Source of the DNA: Gentiana macrophylla
Taxonomy: Eukaryota > Streptophyta > Magnoliopsida > Gentianales > Gentianaceae
DNA length: 64,000 bases
NCBI GenBank assembly: GCA_026214975.1
Contig: CM047808.1
Coordinates: forward strand, 2,408,073 to 2,472,072
Direction: 5' to 3'
Positions 43,701 through 57,199 of the stretch are shown in pieces; position 1 is the stretch's first letter; every line of letters begins with the position of its first letter. A program made the translations under genes and the position numbers. The notes below the pieces were generated by a model. That model saw only the letters and a list, made by a program, of their open reading frames with translations. It did not search any database and was not told the DNA's origin.

Positions 43701-44956
43701 GAAATATCACACATATATTGTGCATGACAATTATAAATACTCCTATTTGTTTTGAAATGCAATGAAAGTAATAAGCCTCCTAACCCCACGTTATGGGCCG
43801 GGAGTCAATGTTGCACTCCCAAACTTGCTCACATGGTGTGTCCAAATGTTCAAACAAGGATGAAAATAAAATAAAAGAGGTTTTTGGTATGTTGGTGACA
43901 CTTGTCATTTTTCATTGGTTCTTTTTTTCTTTTCTTTTTTTACTGTTAATGGCCCAGCTTAATTTTTTATTTATTTATAATTTTTACTGTTTATGGTCCG
44001 GTCCAGAATATATTTTTTTTTAATTTTTAGAAGAAGGATTTGGGTTAAATTGTTCCATTTTGGAGGACTCAATTGTATCACCTTTTAATGTGTGAATTCA
44101 AAAATATAAGCGCCACGACATGTCATTTAAATATCGATCTTCAGTATCATACCAAAAAAATTTGTGTTGACGTTTATATGAAATCTTATAAATTTCTTAA
44201 AATAAATTCATTTCATAAAAAACATACTCATTTATACTGGCGATATTTATTTATTTTCAAGATATAAAGCCACGACACGTCATTTACACGATCTTTATAT
44301 CATTCTTAAAAATATTTGGTTTGACGATTAAATGAAATATTAAAATTCTTGAAATGAAATTTTTTTTTTGTTAAAAAACATATCGTTTATATAAAATATT
44401 AAATATCCTGAAAAAAATTTATTTCGGCCACAAATATTGTTAAACTGGCTATACTGTATTGTTGATTTAATTTCTATGGAAATTCGAATTATGTATTTTT
44501 ACCATGGCCGTTAAAATTAGCCTAGATCTGAGAATATAAAAAAGGGTTCAGTAGTGTCGAAATGTGTCGATTTTATGTCGTGGAGTATTGACAGTGTGTT
44601 AGTTTTAATTAATTTTTAATTAATATTCATTTAATCAACCGACACTTGTTGGATGTAGCGTCGGGGTGTGTCGGAGCGTGTCGTGTCGTGTTTTTGATAG
44701 AACACGTGTTGTTGCAGATAATGTCGAAGATAGCTTCATTTTTTTCGGTTAAAATAGATTTAAGAAGAAATTGAAAAAAAAAAGATCGTCGAAAAGATCC
44801 ATAACGATGTCGGAGGTGTCGAAGATGTGTCGGATATTCATTTCATCAACCGACACGCGTCGGACATGCCATCGTAATGTATCGATTTAATTAAATACAA
44901 TCGGACAACGCCGCGCAGATCAGATTACGATTGTTTATCTTCCTAGTACATATATA

Positions 44957-45119
44957 GGAAAATGCTACATCCACTACATAAATATGTAGTGTATGTGGTT
45001 GTGGATGATGTTGTCCTTTGATTTGAGAGAGAAATATTTTTTTTTTTGTGGAGTGCTAAATTAAATGTATGGTGTAGATAATGTTGTGGAGATAAGTGTA
45101 GTGGATGAAGTTAGCACTC

Positions 45120-45120
<1 letters not shown>
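44957..45120. mobile_element. Mutator-type MITE with 9-bp duplication
   Basis: Left end ggaaaatgctacatccacta and, inverted, right end ggagtgctaacttcatccac pair. ACATATATA is present on both sides (44948-44956, 45121-45129). A 9-bp duplication fits Mutator-like elements, but the site is AT-repetitive, so its length is uncertain. Confidence 0.6.

Positions 45121-45122
<2 letters not shown>

Positions 45123-45170
<48 letters not shown>
45123..45170. repeat. (AT)n microsatellite
   Basis: 24 AT units starting inside the target duplication of the preceding MITE. Confidence 0.95.
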
Positions 45171-45173
<3 letters not shown>

Positions 45174-47574
45174 AGATCTATAAAAGAGAAAATGAAGTCA
45201 GAGATGGTTCGTTGAAAAAGATACACTTTAGATGGAAAATTACACTGCTCAATATAATATAAAATGGATGCAAAAGTTTACGGTGCTCAATGCATTCATG
45301 ACAAATTAATTGTTATAACAAGTTACCATATTTGATTTAAGCACACATAGATTGTTACCGTAAAAGATTCCATACGTTCTTATTTAATTGTCATAGTCAC
45401 CAAAAATAAATTTTTTTTATCTGTCGTAATTATATTTTCAAGACACTATTTATTGTATTTTTCTACATCTATCCTTATTTATTAAAAGAGATTGAAAACA
45501 ACATTACATTAATTATATTCAAATGGTGTTATTATCGTTTCATGTTAAAAGAATAGAATCAGCAAAAAATTAATTATTTTCCTTAATACGTTTTGTTGAT
45601 TATACTGATAAAAATCACGATTAAATAGGAATAGAATGAATATATCATTAGTACATCCATCAATCCATTCGGTGGTGAAATCAGATTTTTTTTTTTAAAA
45701 CTGATATTTAAAGATAGAGTGAGACATTATTTTTGTATTTATATTTTTTTACCAACAAAACTCCATCATTTTGATCTTAGTAGGGCATAATGATCCGACC
45801 ATTTCTATCCCTAATAATACTCTTACAAATCATTTTTGCCAAAATAATGTTTTCCTTAATATTTTTTTCCCTCACATCATTAATCCAATAATTTTTCAAA
45901 CTTTACCATCATTGCATCAATCATAGTTTAAATTGCTGGTATTTTAGTTTTTATGATCTAAAACTAATGACATTTATTCATTATCTTAATATACCTTAAA
46001 ACCTTGAAAATGACGAGCAATAAAATTCAATAGAATCACCTAATTATACTATTTAAATTATATATTCCACAACCCCACATCACATAACAAATAATACTTC
46101 CCTCAAAAAAAAAATTTAAATTAAAAGTAAAATAATATTTCCACAAAAACTTTGAAACCTTACCAAATTACCAATAAAAACAGGGTAAAAATGTAAATTA
46201 AATTTATATTTTACGATGGTAAATACTGCTTTGTTTTATTAGGACCATAATAAAATTTACATCAACTAAATTAAAAAACTAATTAGTCCTTATTACAAAA
46301 TAAATAAACTGAGTTCTATCTTATGAAAAAAAAAAAAAAAACATGATACAAATAAATGACTTCTATTGACACTACATTTACATAAAACATCATACAAAAT
46401 TGTTACATGACTTCTTGAATAAAAAAAAATGTTACATGACACCACTACATTTTTATGCTTTATTAAGTGTGAGAGGAAACGTCAATTATATTGCATTTTG
46501 TATATTTCATTCATAAACGACACTTAGAACACTAAATCCTTTAAAAGCATCTTAGAGATTTCAACATACACATTTAAAAAAAAATGCATTAGATACTATA
46601 TTTTTTAGGAAAAATTAGGTATAAGTCTAGTTTTCCTCCCTTAATTAAGTATTAATCCATACATCTTTTTTTAGTTGCAATAAGGACAATTTTTTTGTCA
46701 TGGACTATTTTACCCTTATTTTCAATTTCTTCTTCTTCGACGACCAATATACCTCTGTTTTTGTCTTGCACAAAGTCTCTCAGTATACCGCTAATTCCCG
46801 TCGGATCAATTAGAGAAGGAGATTCCTTCAAGGAAATCTTCATCGTCCGATTCACATTCTCCAGTGTGAAATCCAAGTCTCGGCTTCCAAAGCTCTCTTT
46901 TAGCATTTAAAAAAGAGATTTTAATGCAAGTCGGCTGTTTTTTTTAGCATATTTAGATTGTCTGCTGAACAGGTTAAGGAGGACCACTTAGCATGATTGC
47001 TTTGCTTCTTTTTCAGCCCGGTTCGATGGCAACTGATAAATGTTGCTGATGTTTTGATTTGTAATTAGCTGCGTGGTCACTTTGAAATCGTGCTAACATT
47101 TTTTGCAATGTTGTTAAGTAAATACCAATGCTTTCACCTTTGTTAATTCGCATAGTTGTGTTTAGAATAATATGGATTCTTTCCTTAAGTAATTTGCTCA
47201 ACTTATATTCCCTTATGTTTAATGTTTTCAGAGGCCTTAGGATTGTTAGTCAAGTTTTAATGCTTTCCTTTAGGGACTAAAATGGTTTTTATGGTTCTGT
47301 ATCCTTTTCATGTTTGTCAAATGAGAATATGGGTCCGGGGTGTCGGGGTGGTGTTTAACTAGTTGAACATGGATCCGGGGTGGTGGTCCCCCCTTATGGA
47401 GTCATTTATATAGCAAGATTATAGTTATACTTCATAGACTGTTGGGTATCTTGTTACAAACGAATAATAATGCTTTATTCTCTTGTGATATTTTCAAATT
47501 CCAAGTGGTTGGGGCCTGAGTTATGGTGGTATCATGTATTCTAAACAGATTGACAGAGTAGTTTTATTGAGTTG

Positions 47575-48035
47575 GCTTTGTACTTGGTATTGAGCCGTAA
47601 ATGAGCCTTATATGAACCTGATACTGTGTTACTGATACTGTGTGCCTTATATGATACTGTTAGTGATATTGTATGCTTTATATGAGCCATATATGATATT
47701 TTGTCGCTTGAATTAAGCCTTAAATGAGCTAGATATGTGTGCATTGAAGTAGTCACTTAAATTAAGCCTTAAATGAGCCTGATACTGTGTTACTGATATT
47801 GTGTGCCTTATATGATATAGTTACTCATATTGTGTGCCTTATATGAGTCTTATAAGAGCCAGATATGATATTGTGTCACTTGAATTAAGCCTTAAATGTG
47901 CCCTATATGAGCCAGATATGTGTGCCTTGAAGTAGTCACTTGAATTAAGCCTTAAATGAGCCTGATACTGTGTTACTGATACTATGTATTGATACTATGT
48001 ACTGATATTGTGTTACTGATACTATGTTAGTGTAA
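47575..48035. repeat. Degenerate minisatellite of gata-ctgtgt / cttatatgag units
   Basis: Irregular repeats of phrases such as gcctgatactgtgttactga, gtgtgccttatatga and ttaagccttaaatgagc. It is followed at 48060-48330 by a direct duplication sharing gatgatcgg.gtt.taaatc and aaaagttacg. Confidence 0.7.
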
Positions 48036-49368
48036 ACGCTGCGATTAAATTCGGCTTTCAAATACTATGTCGAAAAGGTATCAAATGAGGTCTCAAAATG
48101 AAGATAAAAAAGAACTTTGGTGAAGCAATTTTGATGATCGGTGTTCTAAATCAAAAGTTACGGTCGTTTATAAGAAAAACGCTCCGGTTAATGGGAATAT
48201 TTTTTCGGTTTTCAAAATTTACATCGGTAGGGTATCGTATTTGGGCACAAAGTAAAGAGCAAAAAAATATGAATTTTGGTGAAATTTTTCGATGATCGGA
48301 GTTTTAAATCAAAAGTTACGAGTGTTTGAAAAAAAACAAAAAAAAAAACAAAAACAAAGCAAGATGAACCTGATGAACTCATGTATCATGTACCTGAGGA
48401 CGCGCGGCGAGGGTCAATTTTGTCCGTGTCAATTTTTTTCTCATTTTTACAACTAAAAAAAGGAGTGTGTCGTATTTATTCATTTTGTAATTTTTTTTTG
48501 GTCATTTTCCCTCAATCACCCTATTTTTTAGTGTAAAATACAAATGTTGTAAAAAAAATTCTTTACATCTACAATTTTCATCTAGATTCTGTAATTTTTT
48601 CTTTATAATATATATATCTGATGCATTTCATTTTGAACAAAATTATGTAAACTAGTAAAGCGTTTTTTTTAACCAGTAAAACGGTTATTAAAAGCTGTAA
48701 AATAGAGTGTTCCTTACGAGGATCAAATGCGAGTGCTTCAAGACATTGATGAGTAGTACATTATTTGTCCAATCATTTTCGGGTTTCCCGATAAAACGAC
48801 AAATTATTGTTCTTGATTCATGCACATATTCTAGTTCTAGTTTATATTCATATAATAGATAATAGCGCCGCAACGAATGAATCTAAACAAAAGAGAGAGA
48901 AGAGAGAGGCCCCTCCATTTGTGCAATTATTTGAAGAAACTCAGAATTTGCCATGTGCATAGACCATGTGATGATGTTTTATCTGTGGATTCATTTCCCT
49001 TTATTTTCACCATTATTTTGCTCTGTACCATCTTTAAACGACCAAGTTCAGTGAAGGTTATATCCCCCCGGTTTGTCGGATATGATATCATACGATGAGC
49101 TCATCAGGGGCTCGTAAACATCCAAGGTCTCCAAGTTTCTCCTCGAGAAGACGACCCATCCTTCAACGTTTAAGTCAGGAGGAGATGAAAGCCGTCTTCT
49201 CGAGGGAGTCAATTATCATAATTGCGAGGAAAATTTAAACCCGCTCGAGGTTACGTTGGATATTGAGGTGGACATCGAGCGGTACTTAGTATACATGAGG
49301 CATTTATCAGGGATCGTGCTCGTCTCATCTCTTACTGACCTCCGAGAGGCTGGTGTGTGTATATATAT

Positions 49369-49559
49369 GGGACGAGATCACGTGACTATGTTGTGTCTAA
49401 TTTTAATGTCTAAATAAAAACTATGTCGTTTCATGTGTATTTGATTTTTAAGTTTTGTTTTTCCTTATTTCTTCGAAAAATTAAACACACATAAAACGAC
49501 GTAGTTTTTACTTAAACACCGAAATTAGACACACAACTTAGATAGATGATCCCGTCCCC
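49369..49559. mobile_element. Foldback MITE with ~80-bp inverted ends
   Basis: The left half gggacgagatcac...gttgtgtctaatttt...aaaaactatgtcgttt pairs along nearly its whole length with the inverted right half ggggacgggatcat...gttgtgtgtctaattt...aaaaactacgtcgttt. ATATATAT lies on both sides. It is about 191 bp and non-coding. Confidence 0.7.
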
Positions 49560-49814
49560 ATATATATATATATATATACAGGTGATGAATGAAGAGAGAT
49601 GAATTGTGATTGTATTTTTTCTAAAATACATGTTTTGTCTAGTTTTTTCATCAACATGATTAGCTAACCTGCAGAAATTTCCATCAAAATTCACAATTTT
49701 TTTTTTTTTTTCTTTTCTGACAAATGAAATATTATCAAACTACTGCTAATGAATCTAAGCCACCAAACATAATCTGCTCGGCTGCATATGATATGATGAG
49801 CATCATTATTATCT

Positions 49815-52800
49815 TCATCCCTCGGCGCTGCTACATGAAAGCTCGAGCGTTACCGGACAATGATCGCTGCCATAAAACCCTGCAAACCAATATTTTTTTA
49901 ACTTCAAATGATTTAAACGATTCAATTTGAGAAAAAAAAAACTAAATTTAAAACGATTCAATCTTAGAAAAAATGATGCCTTTTAATGGCACCACACCAG
50001 AAACAATTGAATTTCTTTAATGAAGACCAGATAATGAGATTAAAGTGTACTAATTTTAATTAAGAAACATTAATTAATTAATTAATTAATTAATTACCTT
50101 CTAGTTCGATCCCGTGGCCATGCATCTCACATGAAACGATCCTGTCTTTGAGCGTCTCTGATACGATGAAATAATCGATCCTCATCCTCTTCCCACGATA
50201 CCTGCACGAAACAACAAATCTCTCATCAGCGTTTTCTTCGTTTCACGTATTTTAGTTAATAATACATACGCATACGTGTATCCTAAGTATCTTGTGCGTA
50301 TTTATTTCAGATACATATTAGATACGAAACTCCATACCAAATATCTATACAATACATCGTAGACAGTTACAGAGGATATTCACGGACTTACTTGCCAACA
50401 GGGTTTCCGGACCATGAGAAACCGTGCTCCATGTCCTTCTCCGGGTGGAGATGCCTATACGCATCGACTAGCTTTCCTCTATAAATAAAGATTTTGAAAA
50501 CCGATGTTATTATAACAACTCAAAATAGTTGCAAAATGCACTTACAGTAGGTAATGTAAAATAAGATAAATCTGTAAAATAGAGATCCAAATCTGCATCG
50601 AAATATAGAATCCCTGTCTAAATTGTGCGTTAGTAGAGATCCTGATGCATTTCACCACGAATACAGATTTTGTAAAATAGAAAAAGACAGACATTTAATT
50701 TAAGCCTGTAAAATGAATAATCTGTTTTGAAAAAACGGATGCAAGCGCTCTAAGATAATTACTAAATGCACGCGGACAGTGTAATTGAACAACAAAATCC
50801 TACATACTCTTTCAATATAGAGCCAAAACGCTTCCGTTCAGACAAAGTAAATCCAGGCTGCCCCCAATCCTGCATCATAATAAACCAAATCATTCACATT
50901 TCGAATACATACATACATACATTATACATATATATATATCAGAGAGGCCCTACACATGATTACCTCTTTATTTGGTGGTACATATCCATTAAGCTTTGCT
51001 GCAGCGAAAAATTCTGGATGACTTACATCAATATCTTCATGGCTACAATGACAAAAAAGAAGAAGGAATTTTTATGTGAAAAGGCAGCACGTATTCGTAA
51101 ATTGAAAGAGTGTATTCATTAAGAGAAGAAAAGGGCTACCTTACATTGAGATCACCACACCAAATAAGCGGTTTATCAGAATTTTGTAGAATAAATTCTA
51201 ATATCCTCTTGTCCCATTTTCTTCTTCTCTGAAAAGAAGATTCTTCTTCTTTCCAACCATTGTTTGGCACATACGTATTCAACACTCGGAATGATTCGAA
51301 TTCAGCCAAAATAACTCGTCCATCCGGTTCATCCTTTGAACCTTGTAATAATAACATAATCAACTTTAGTTCATATTTCAATAAAAATCATCTCCAACAT
51401 AATCTCTACTCATATCTATAAAATACAAAATCTAGGAATAGAAATTTGTATATGTAAAATAGAGAAAATGGCCATCGGGAATTACCTGTTTGATCTAGAG
51501 AAAAAGAAACTTTTTGGGGCGAGAAGCATTTTTTTACTAACAGTGCAGTTCCAGCATACTTTGTATCAGAGAGAGACCACCAAACAGTATATTGTTTGAA
51601 TGGTGGACTCGATAGGGCACGCATCAACACCTACAATGTTGCAGAAAATTCATATTTTGCAATGTTCTTTAGCCATGGACAGTAAAAAGTGTAAGGAGTA
51701 AAACGAACAAAAGATATAAAAGCACCTTCTTTTCTTCACGTGAAGAACTGGTATCGTCCTTCAACTCTCGTGGATTCTTAGGTCCGCCTTTGGAACCTGC
51801 TGCAGGCATCCTTACTTCCTATAATAGCAACTTTGTTAAATGATGAAGTATTTCATCCAGATCTCAAGTGCATTCTTGAGATCACCATGTAAAGTAACAT
51901 ATCGAAACGCAAAACTAAGAGAAAAGGATAACGACAGCCACAAACTTCTCATTCTTAAGTTGAATCTTACATAGTTAAGAAACAATAGAGAAAGAAAGCA
52001 AAGGAAAGAGTACACATGCACATAACATAATTGTTAAAGTGCTAGGCAACGCCTCTAGCCATGTTAGGCGATCCAAAAAAGCAGAAAAATAAAAGCCAAT
52101 TGACGAGAAAATCAATAAAAGTCCAATGACTATCAAACAAATGTTCAAATGTTCCTTGTGAGCACTATAAGCTCCAGCCACATCATGTGCGCGACCTCTT
52201 TTATTACAACATCTCGCCGAATCGACCCTTGCCTACCTTCTAGGTGCTAAGACCTCGACTCTTGCCTACACACACCTTGAGAACAATAGTCTATGGCACA
52301 AAACCGAGCAAGAATACGCATTTACTTCCCCCATATCATAAAGTAGCTGCAGTCAGTAAATCTATTCATTATACAAAACATACTTATGGTTCTTGAGACA
52401 AGTTCTTCACCTAAGAAATAGACTACTTAGAATCATATAATCACAGCCACCTGAACCAAACAACGGCTATAAAGAACCTTGAGGATTATTGGGTCAATTT
52501 TGCTTCAACAATGAGGATTATTATTGGGTCAATTGGGCACTATACTTCAACTACAACTGCAAGTAACAATACACACACGAATAATACTGTATTAGAATCT
52601 TGCTGCACTGCACTGCACTAAACAGCTAATTTTAGCTCGTTGAACCAAACATTCCACTAACCCATATTCAAAATTACATCACCCACCACCCAAAAAACAT
52701 CATGCAACGAACAAAACCGAAAAATAATACTAAAATTTATGGTTTTTATTTTAAAAATCTTCTTTTTTTAGCACCTGTATAGCAATGACGTCAGGGTCGA

Positions 52801-53050
52801 CAGTCTCCACTAACTTAGTGAATTCGGGCCAATTATTCTTGACCCGCAGAAGAAAGCTGTTAGCATTCCAAGTCAAGAACTTCAAAGGCTCTGTCTTGTT
52901 ACTGCTTTTGTCCTCCTCATTCTCTGATTCTGAAACATTTTCTGCAGTTTTTTCACCGATTTTCTCTGGAGAAAGGGGGCTTGAAGCAGAATTTATGTTG
53001 AGTTTCTTGAAAGAGCCGTCTTTCTCGACTGGTTGGAAGAATCGCTTCAT
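49815..53050 (-). CDS. APE1L-type AP endonuclease (exonuclease III family), 9 exons
   Basis: Exons from the 5' end: 52775-53050, 51726-51818, 51486-51630, 51140-51341, 50964-51042, 50808-50869, 50392-50478, 50098-50201, 49815-49879; the product is 370 aa. The N-terminal MKRFFQPVEK and acidic Ser-rich stretch precede the endonuclease/exonuclease/phosphatase fold. Metal-binding Glu93 (AIQ|EVRMP) is encoded across the first exon junction. Further catalytic residues are Asp235 and Asn237 (WCGDLN) and Asp355-His356 (GSDHCPV). SKYAGTALL-like and KYRGKRMRIDYF motifs match the plant APE1L group. The role would be incision at abasic sites in base excision repair, nuclear or plastid; location is inferred. 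Exon 4 must use a GTAGCC donor although GTAAGG lies 5 nt upstream. Family length is about 365 aa. Confidence 0.93.
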
Positions 53051-54194
53051 TCTTCTCTGTAAATTCCTCCGGCAATGGAGATGGAGATTGATTGAGTGTA
53101 CTGCTACTACTGTGGTGGTAGCATGGGCCTGACTGACATTCTACCCGAATAAAAAAACTGGGCCTTATTCCGATACCACTATGGTAACATGGGCCTGATA
53201 TTCAATTTCTTTTAGATCGCTTTCTATCTACTACTATAAAATTCTTTCTTTGGACCACGCGTTTATTTCCGGTATCTAAAAATTATTTTAAATCTGCGAT
53301 TATTTTTTTGTGTAAAATAATGTCATTGGTACATAAGTTCATTCTGAATAATAACATCATTGACACTGACGTTAGTTTTTAATAATAATGTCAGTGACGC
53401 TGATGTTATAGTTATAAAAGTGTCACGGATAAATAACGGTACTCCACTGACGTTATTTTTGAAAAGGAACTTCAGAAGTGTGGTGCCGGAAGTAAATGAA
53501 AAAAAGGGTATTTATAGTAAATACGTAGTGCTGATAGAAGCCGCATTTTTTTAGTGGTTGTATTCATAACATGGGCCTAATATCATTGCTACTGACTTTA
53601 TTTTTACCAAACGTCAATGGCAGTGATGTTTTCTTACGGATTAGGGACACATATAAGTAATCTCAATGACATTGATGTTTCTTGTACATGAAAAACGTAT
53701 GTGATAGTGACGTTTGATTTGTGTGATCCTCAAGTAATTTTGTAGTGTCATTAAAAAATGATAATAATTACAACTTCTAGTTGGGGAAATAATTGAGATG
53801 TTTAGAAGAATTACGGGTAACAATAGCCTTGACGAGGTGTTGTGCTTTTGCAAGAATAATTTGTTCTAGCAATAATTCTACACAATGATGCTAACATCAC
53901 TATTGACGTTTCCTTTATATGCCGAGCGTCAGTATTAATCTTGTTGCTAGAAACGTTATTGATAATGACGATTGTACATGTGGAATGTTTGAAAACGTAT
54001 TATGAATCATATATAAATACCATAAAACGGTACAAAAATAAAGTTAAAATACATTACATATTATAGCATACGCCTAAAATGCCAAAAATATTTTTTGAAA
54101 ACAATTACACAAACGCCCTTGAAAGATGTTCAATATGTCTTTCATGGTGGTTTGTGTAATGAAATAACATCAAATTTAAAACTTATTCATACAA
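53051..54194. other. Spacer with CACTA-like repeat cluster
   Basis: 53051-53110 is the APE1L 5' flank. Between about 53330 and 53990 repeated gtcagtgacgctgatgtt-like motifs occur in both orientations. One inverted end at 53747 reads CACTACAAAATTACTTGAGG on the minus strand, as in CACTA transposons. The other end was not found. Confidence 0.35.
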
Positions 54195-55811
54195 TCATAT
54201 TACATGATCTATAGTACTCTGGTCCGCAGAAATCTGATTTTGCTCTTTCACCATCTTCATCAATCTGTTGATTAAATTCATCAGATTATCATATAATCCA
54301 AGGACAACATACAACCCTATCCCTCCAATAATCCCAGTTGATATAGAATAAGTTAGTGGCATAAGTAAAATCGTCACGAAAGCCGGTACTGCCTCCTTAA
54401 TATTATTCCAATCTATATCTTTCACAACTTTCATCATCATAACTCCAACTACAACCAATGATGGACCTATTGCCCATGGTGGCACATTTGTTAGTAAAGG
54501 TGTAAAGAATATAGACATTCCGAAATATACCCCTACAACTATTGCTGTTATTCCGGTTTTACCCCCTTCTCTTATCCCTGCTGATGACTCTATATATGTT
54601 GCTATAGGTGATACCCCGAGCGATGCACCTATTATTGTAGAGCCAGCATCAACCATGTAGGCTACGTATTCACCTTCAAACGATCCTTTGTCGTTTACAA
54701 ATCCACCAACTTCTGCCATGGTGAATAATGTACTAGTCGTCGCGAGTATATCGACGTATAATAGTGTTAGTAAAGCTATCCAGACTTCACTTTTGTTGAA
54801 ATTAGTAAAGCTAATTGCCCCTGCAGTTGAACCTAATGTGTTTTGAAAATCTACTACTTTCTTGAAATACAAGTAATTCGAATTTCCAGATGGAGTGTTG
54901 GGAAAAAACGTGACTGGAGTATTTCTAATCCATGATATTGATGTCACAAAAAGGATACCATAAATCATACTACCTTTAATGTTTTTCATTAGCCCGTAAC
55001 ATGTTATTACGAAACCTGCCAAACCAAGCCAGAATGTAGGGCTTTGCATCTTCCCTCCGGTGCATTCTCCGCTAACTGGGTTTATGCTCGAACAAGCGGT
55101 TACCGTCACCAGGGTTGTCGGGTCAGGCCCGATAAGACCTATACCTTGGTGGGCTTGTAGGCCCACAAAAGCAATGAACAACCCGATTCCAACAGCAGAT
55201 GCTAGCCGGATAGAGTGTGGTATAAACCGAGCCAGCTTAGACCGTAGCCCAAAAGCCGCAATAACAAGAAACACACAACCTTCTACTAAAACCACCGCCA
55301 TTGCGGTTTGATAAGACATGATCCCTGACCCATGAAAGCCCACTAAAGCGTAAGCCAAGTAAGCATTTGGGCCCATACCGGGTGCTAAGCCCAGCGGAAG
55401 ATTAGCCAGTAGGCCCATAGCAAAAGATCCAATCATCGATGACAAAGCAGTTGCAACTACAAGATCATTTCTCACCTTCACAACACAACTCTCATAACCT
55501 GCATCAGGCTGTTTCCGGCAATCTACGGTGGTTGCGTTCTGCAACGCCGCCACCGAGCAGTCGGAAACCGAGCACGTGCCGCCGGATTGCGAAAGAATCG
55601 TAGCATTGAGACTGATGATATATGCCATGGTTAAAAAAGTTGCAGTTCCTGCACGTATCTCTCTTGTGAAAGTGCTCTTTCTAGCTTCCAGTTTGAAGTA
55701 TTTTCCAATTCTACCCTTTGAAACTGCATCATCAATGTTCTTGATTGTTATGTGTTTCAATGATTTGCAGAACACAGTTGTTAGTGAACATCCACATAGC
55801 TCCCCACCCAT
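54195..55811 (-). CDS. AZG2-like adenine/guanine purine permease
   Basis: A single-exon frame encodes 538 aa. [32 protein letters not shown] at the first membrane segment (two short stretches: [20 protein letters not shown] and [11 protein letters not shown]) and [19 protein letters not shown] are signatures of the AzgA/NCS2 purine permease family. About 12-14 hydrophobic segments are visible, with the VYV-type repeat [19 protein letters not shown] in the second half. A Cys-rich loop (GGTCSVSDC to CRKQPD) follows segment 1 as in plant AZG proteins. Length fits AZG2 (about 530) better than AZG1 (about 580). Expected role: H+-coupled uptake of adenine and guanine, possibly cytokinin, at the plasma membrane or ER. 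It has no introns, like its relatives. A TATA box lies about 80 bp upstream. Confidence 0.93.
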   Translation of the reverse strand: MGGELCGCSLTTVFCKSLKHITIKNIDDAVSKGRIGKYFKLEARKSTFTREIRAGTATFLTMAYIISLNATILSQSGGTCSVSDCSVAALQNATTVDCRKQPDAGYESCVVKVRNDLVVATALSSMIGSFAMGLLANLPLGLAPGMGPNAYLAYALVGFHGSGIMSYQTAMAVVLVEGCVFLVIAAFGLRSKLARFIPHSIRLASAVGIGLFIAFVGLQAHQGIGLIGPDPTTLVTVTACSSINPVSGECTGGKMQSPTFWLGLAGFVITCYGLMKNIKGSMIYGILFVTSISWIRNTPVTFFPNTPSGNSNYLYFKKVVDFQNTLGSTAGAISFTNFNKSEVWIALLTLLYVDILATTSTLFTMAEVGGFVNDKGSFEGEYVAYMVDAGSTIIGASLGVSPIATYIESSAGIREGGKTGITAIVVGVYFGMSIFFTPLLTNVPPWAIGPSLVVVGVMMMKVVKDIDWNNIKEAVPAFVTILLMPLTYSISTGIIGGIGLYVVLGLYDNLMNLINRLMKMVKEQNQISADQSTIDHVI

Positions 55812-55891
55812 TTGATTCTTTTTTCTTTTGCTTTGTTTGAATAATTAGGCTTTGGAATTGCCCACTTACTGGGGTGAGCTGAGCATGTAGT

Positions 55892-55899
55892 ATTTTATA
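55892..55899 (-). promoter_or_regulatory. TATA box of the AZG2-like gene
   Basis: TATAAAAT on the minus strand, about 81 bp upstream of the ATG at 55811, implying a leader of roughly 50 nt. Confidence 0.55.
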
Positions 55900-57199
55900 A
55901 GCAAAAGCATGATAAGAGAGCATAAAGGGAATACAGTATGTGATATTAGAATAATGATATAGTCATGCCCAGAATTCGACCTGTTAAAAAAAATATACGG
56001 TACATATATCTTTTACGTATCTATAAAAATGTGAAGTTAACTCGTTAATTGTTGTATATTGATCAACTATTTTATATATTAACACTTAACACTTTACGGG
56101 GATGGACTTAAGTGGAGTAAGGCAGGGGTCGGTGTCTCCACTGACGTCTGAAAAACGATGTAGCTTCATTGGTAAAAAGTATAAAACACTACTAATGTCT
56201 CACTCGATTTTCGAATTTGTTCGGTGCTCTCCCCCATTGAGAAATTTTTCCGATTTAATTTGTCACCGACATTGTATAATGTTAATGTTGAAGCTTAAGT
56301 CTAAAAGACTAACAATGTGATAAATTTCCGACACGCATGCCGAAAATCATGAAGCCGCCCTGCAACCACCACTCCACATTACGAGTACTACAATCAATTG
56401 GTCCAGAGATACCACGTACGATGTATCAGTAAAACGAAATTTAAATAGATATCATATCATGAGAGGTCTCACTATCACATCATATATCATTTGTTGTGTC
56501 AAGGTGTTTATAGCAGTGACGATGCTCTTTATCATACTTAAGTTGTGTCTTGTAAAATGACGGATCCATTAAAAAGTAATCATTGGGGCAGAATTTAATA
56601 TTTTTCATACACCGAAATTCAATATCGGATATACCTTGCAAAACAATCATCGGAGACGAATAAAACAATTCACCAAGAAAAAAATATTTTATCCTTTTCG
56701 TTTTTTCACACAAACTTATTATCAGATATGATGAAGTCGGATTTCACCAGTATTTATTCTCGGGCCAAACGATCTAATAGTAGTTCTCCGATCACCGGTA
56801 AACACCAAAAGAGGGGGTTGTTTTTGTGGTATTTTGACTGAACTTGAGTTGCTCTCAAGCTGCCTACGTATCCAATTACTCAATTGGAATCAAGCCGGCC
56901 GTAGTTCTTTTAGGAGGTTTATATAGGGGGTCTTAACCCTAATCCTGCCGTATCTTTCAAAGATTTGGTTATACTGATATTAAATGGGATTGTTATGAAT
57001 CCCTGATTATTAGGAGATAATATCTCCTTTATCTTTAATGTTGAATCAGAGCCTTAATGAGGCTGGATTCTTTCCTCACGCTTACCCTTAGATTATGGAA
57101 ACGTGTGCACAACTAATTGAACGCTCGAGCATATTGGCCGAGTCCTTATGGTCACGCTCTGAGCATACCCTATAGACCAAACCGGTCTGATATATTCAA
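55900..57199. other. Spacer upstream of the AZG2-like gene
   Basis: No gene was recognised. From about 56760 the sequence resembles part of another LTR (ctgcctacgtatccaa and accgg-containing stretches), ending near the LTR fragment at 57200-57702. Confidence 0.4.

Larger units (their letters stand above)
43760..49814. other. Gene-poor AT-rich spacer with MITEs and minisatellite
   Basis: Holds two MITEs (44957-45120 and 49369-49559), an AT microsatellite, a diverged GTGTCGG-rich stretch at 44550-44880 and a minisatellite at 47575-48035. Short frames at 46652-46906, 47013-47201 and 48877-49098 gave no recognisable product. Confidence 0.5.

Noticed and set aside
47013..47201. 62-codon minus-strand frame with helical-looking peptide
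   Set aside because: No start context, neighbours or domain support a gene; it may be a retroelement scrap.
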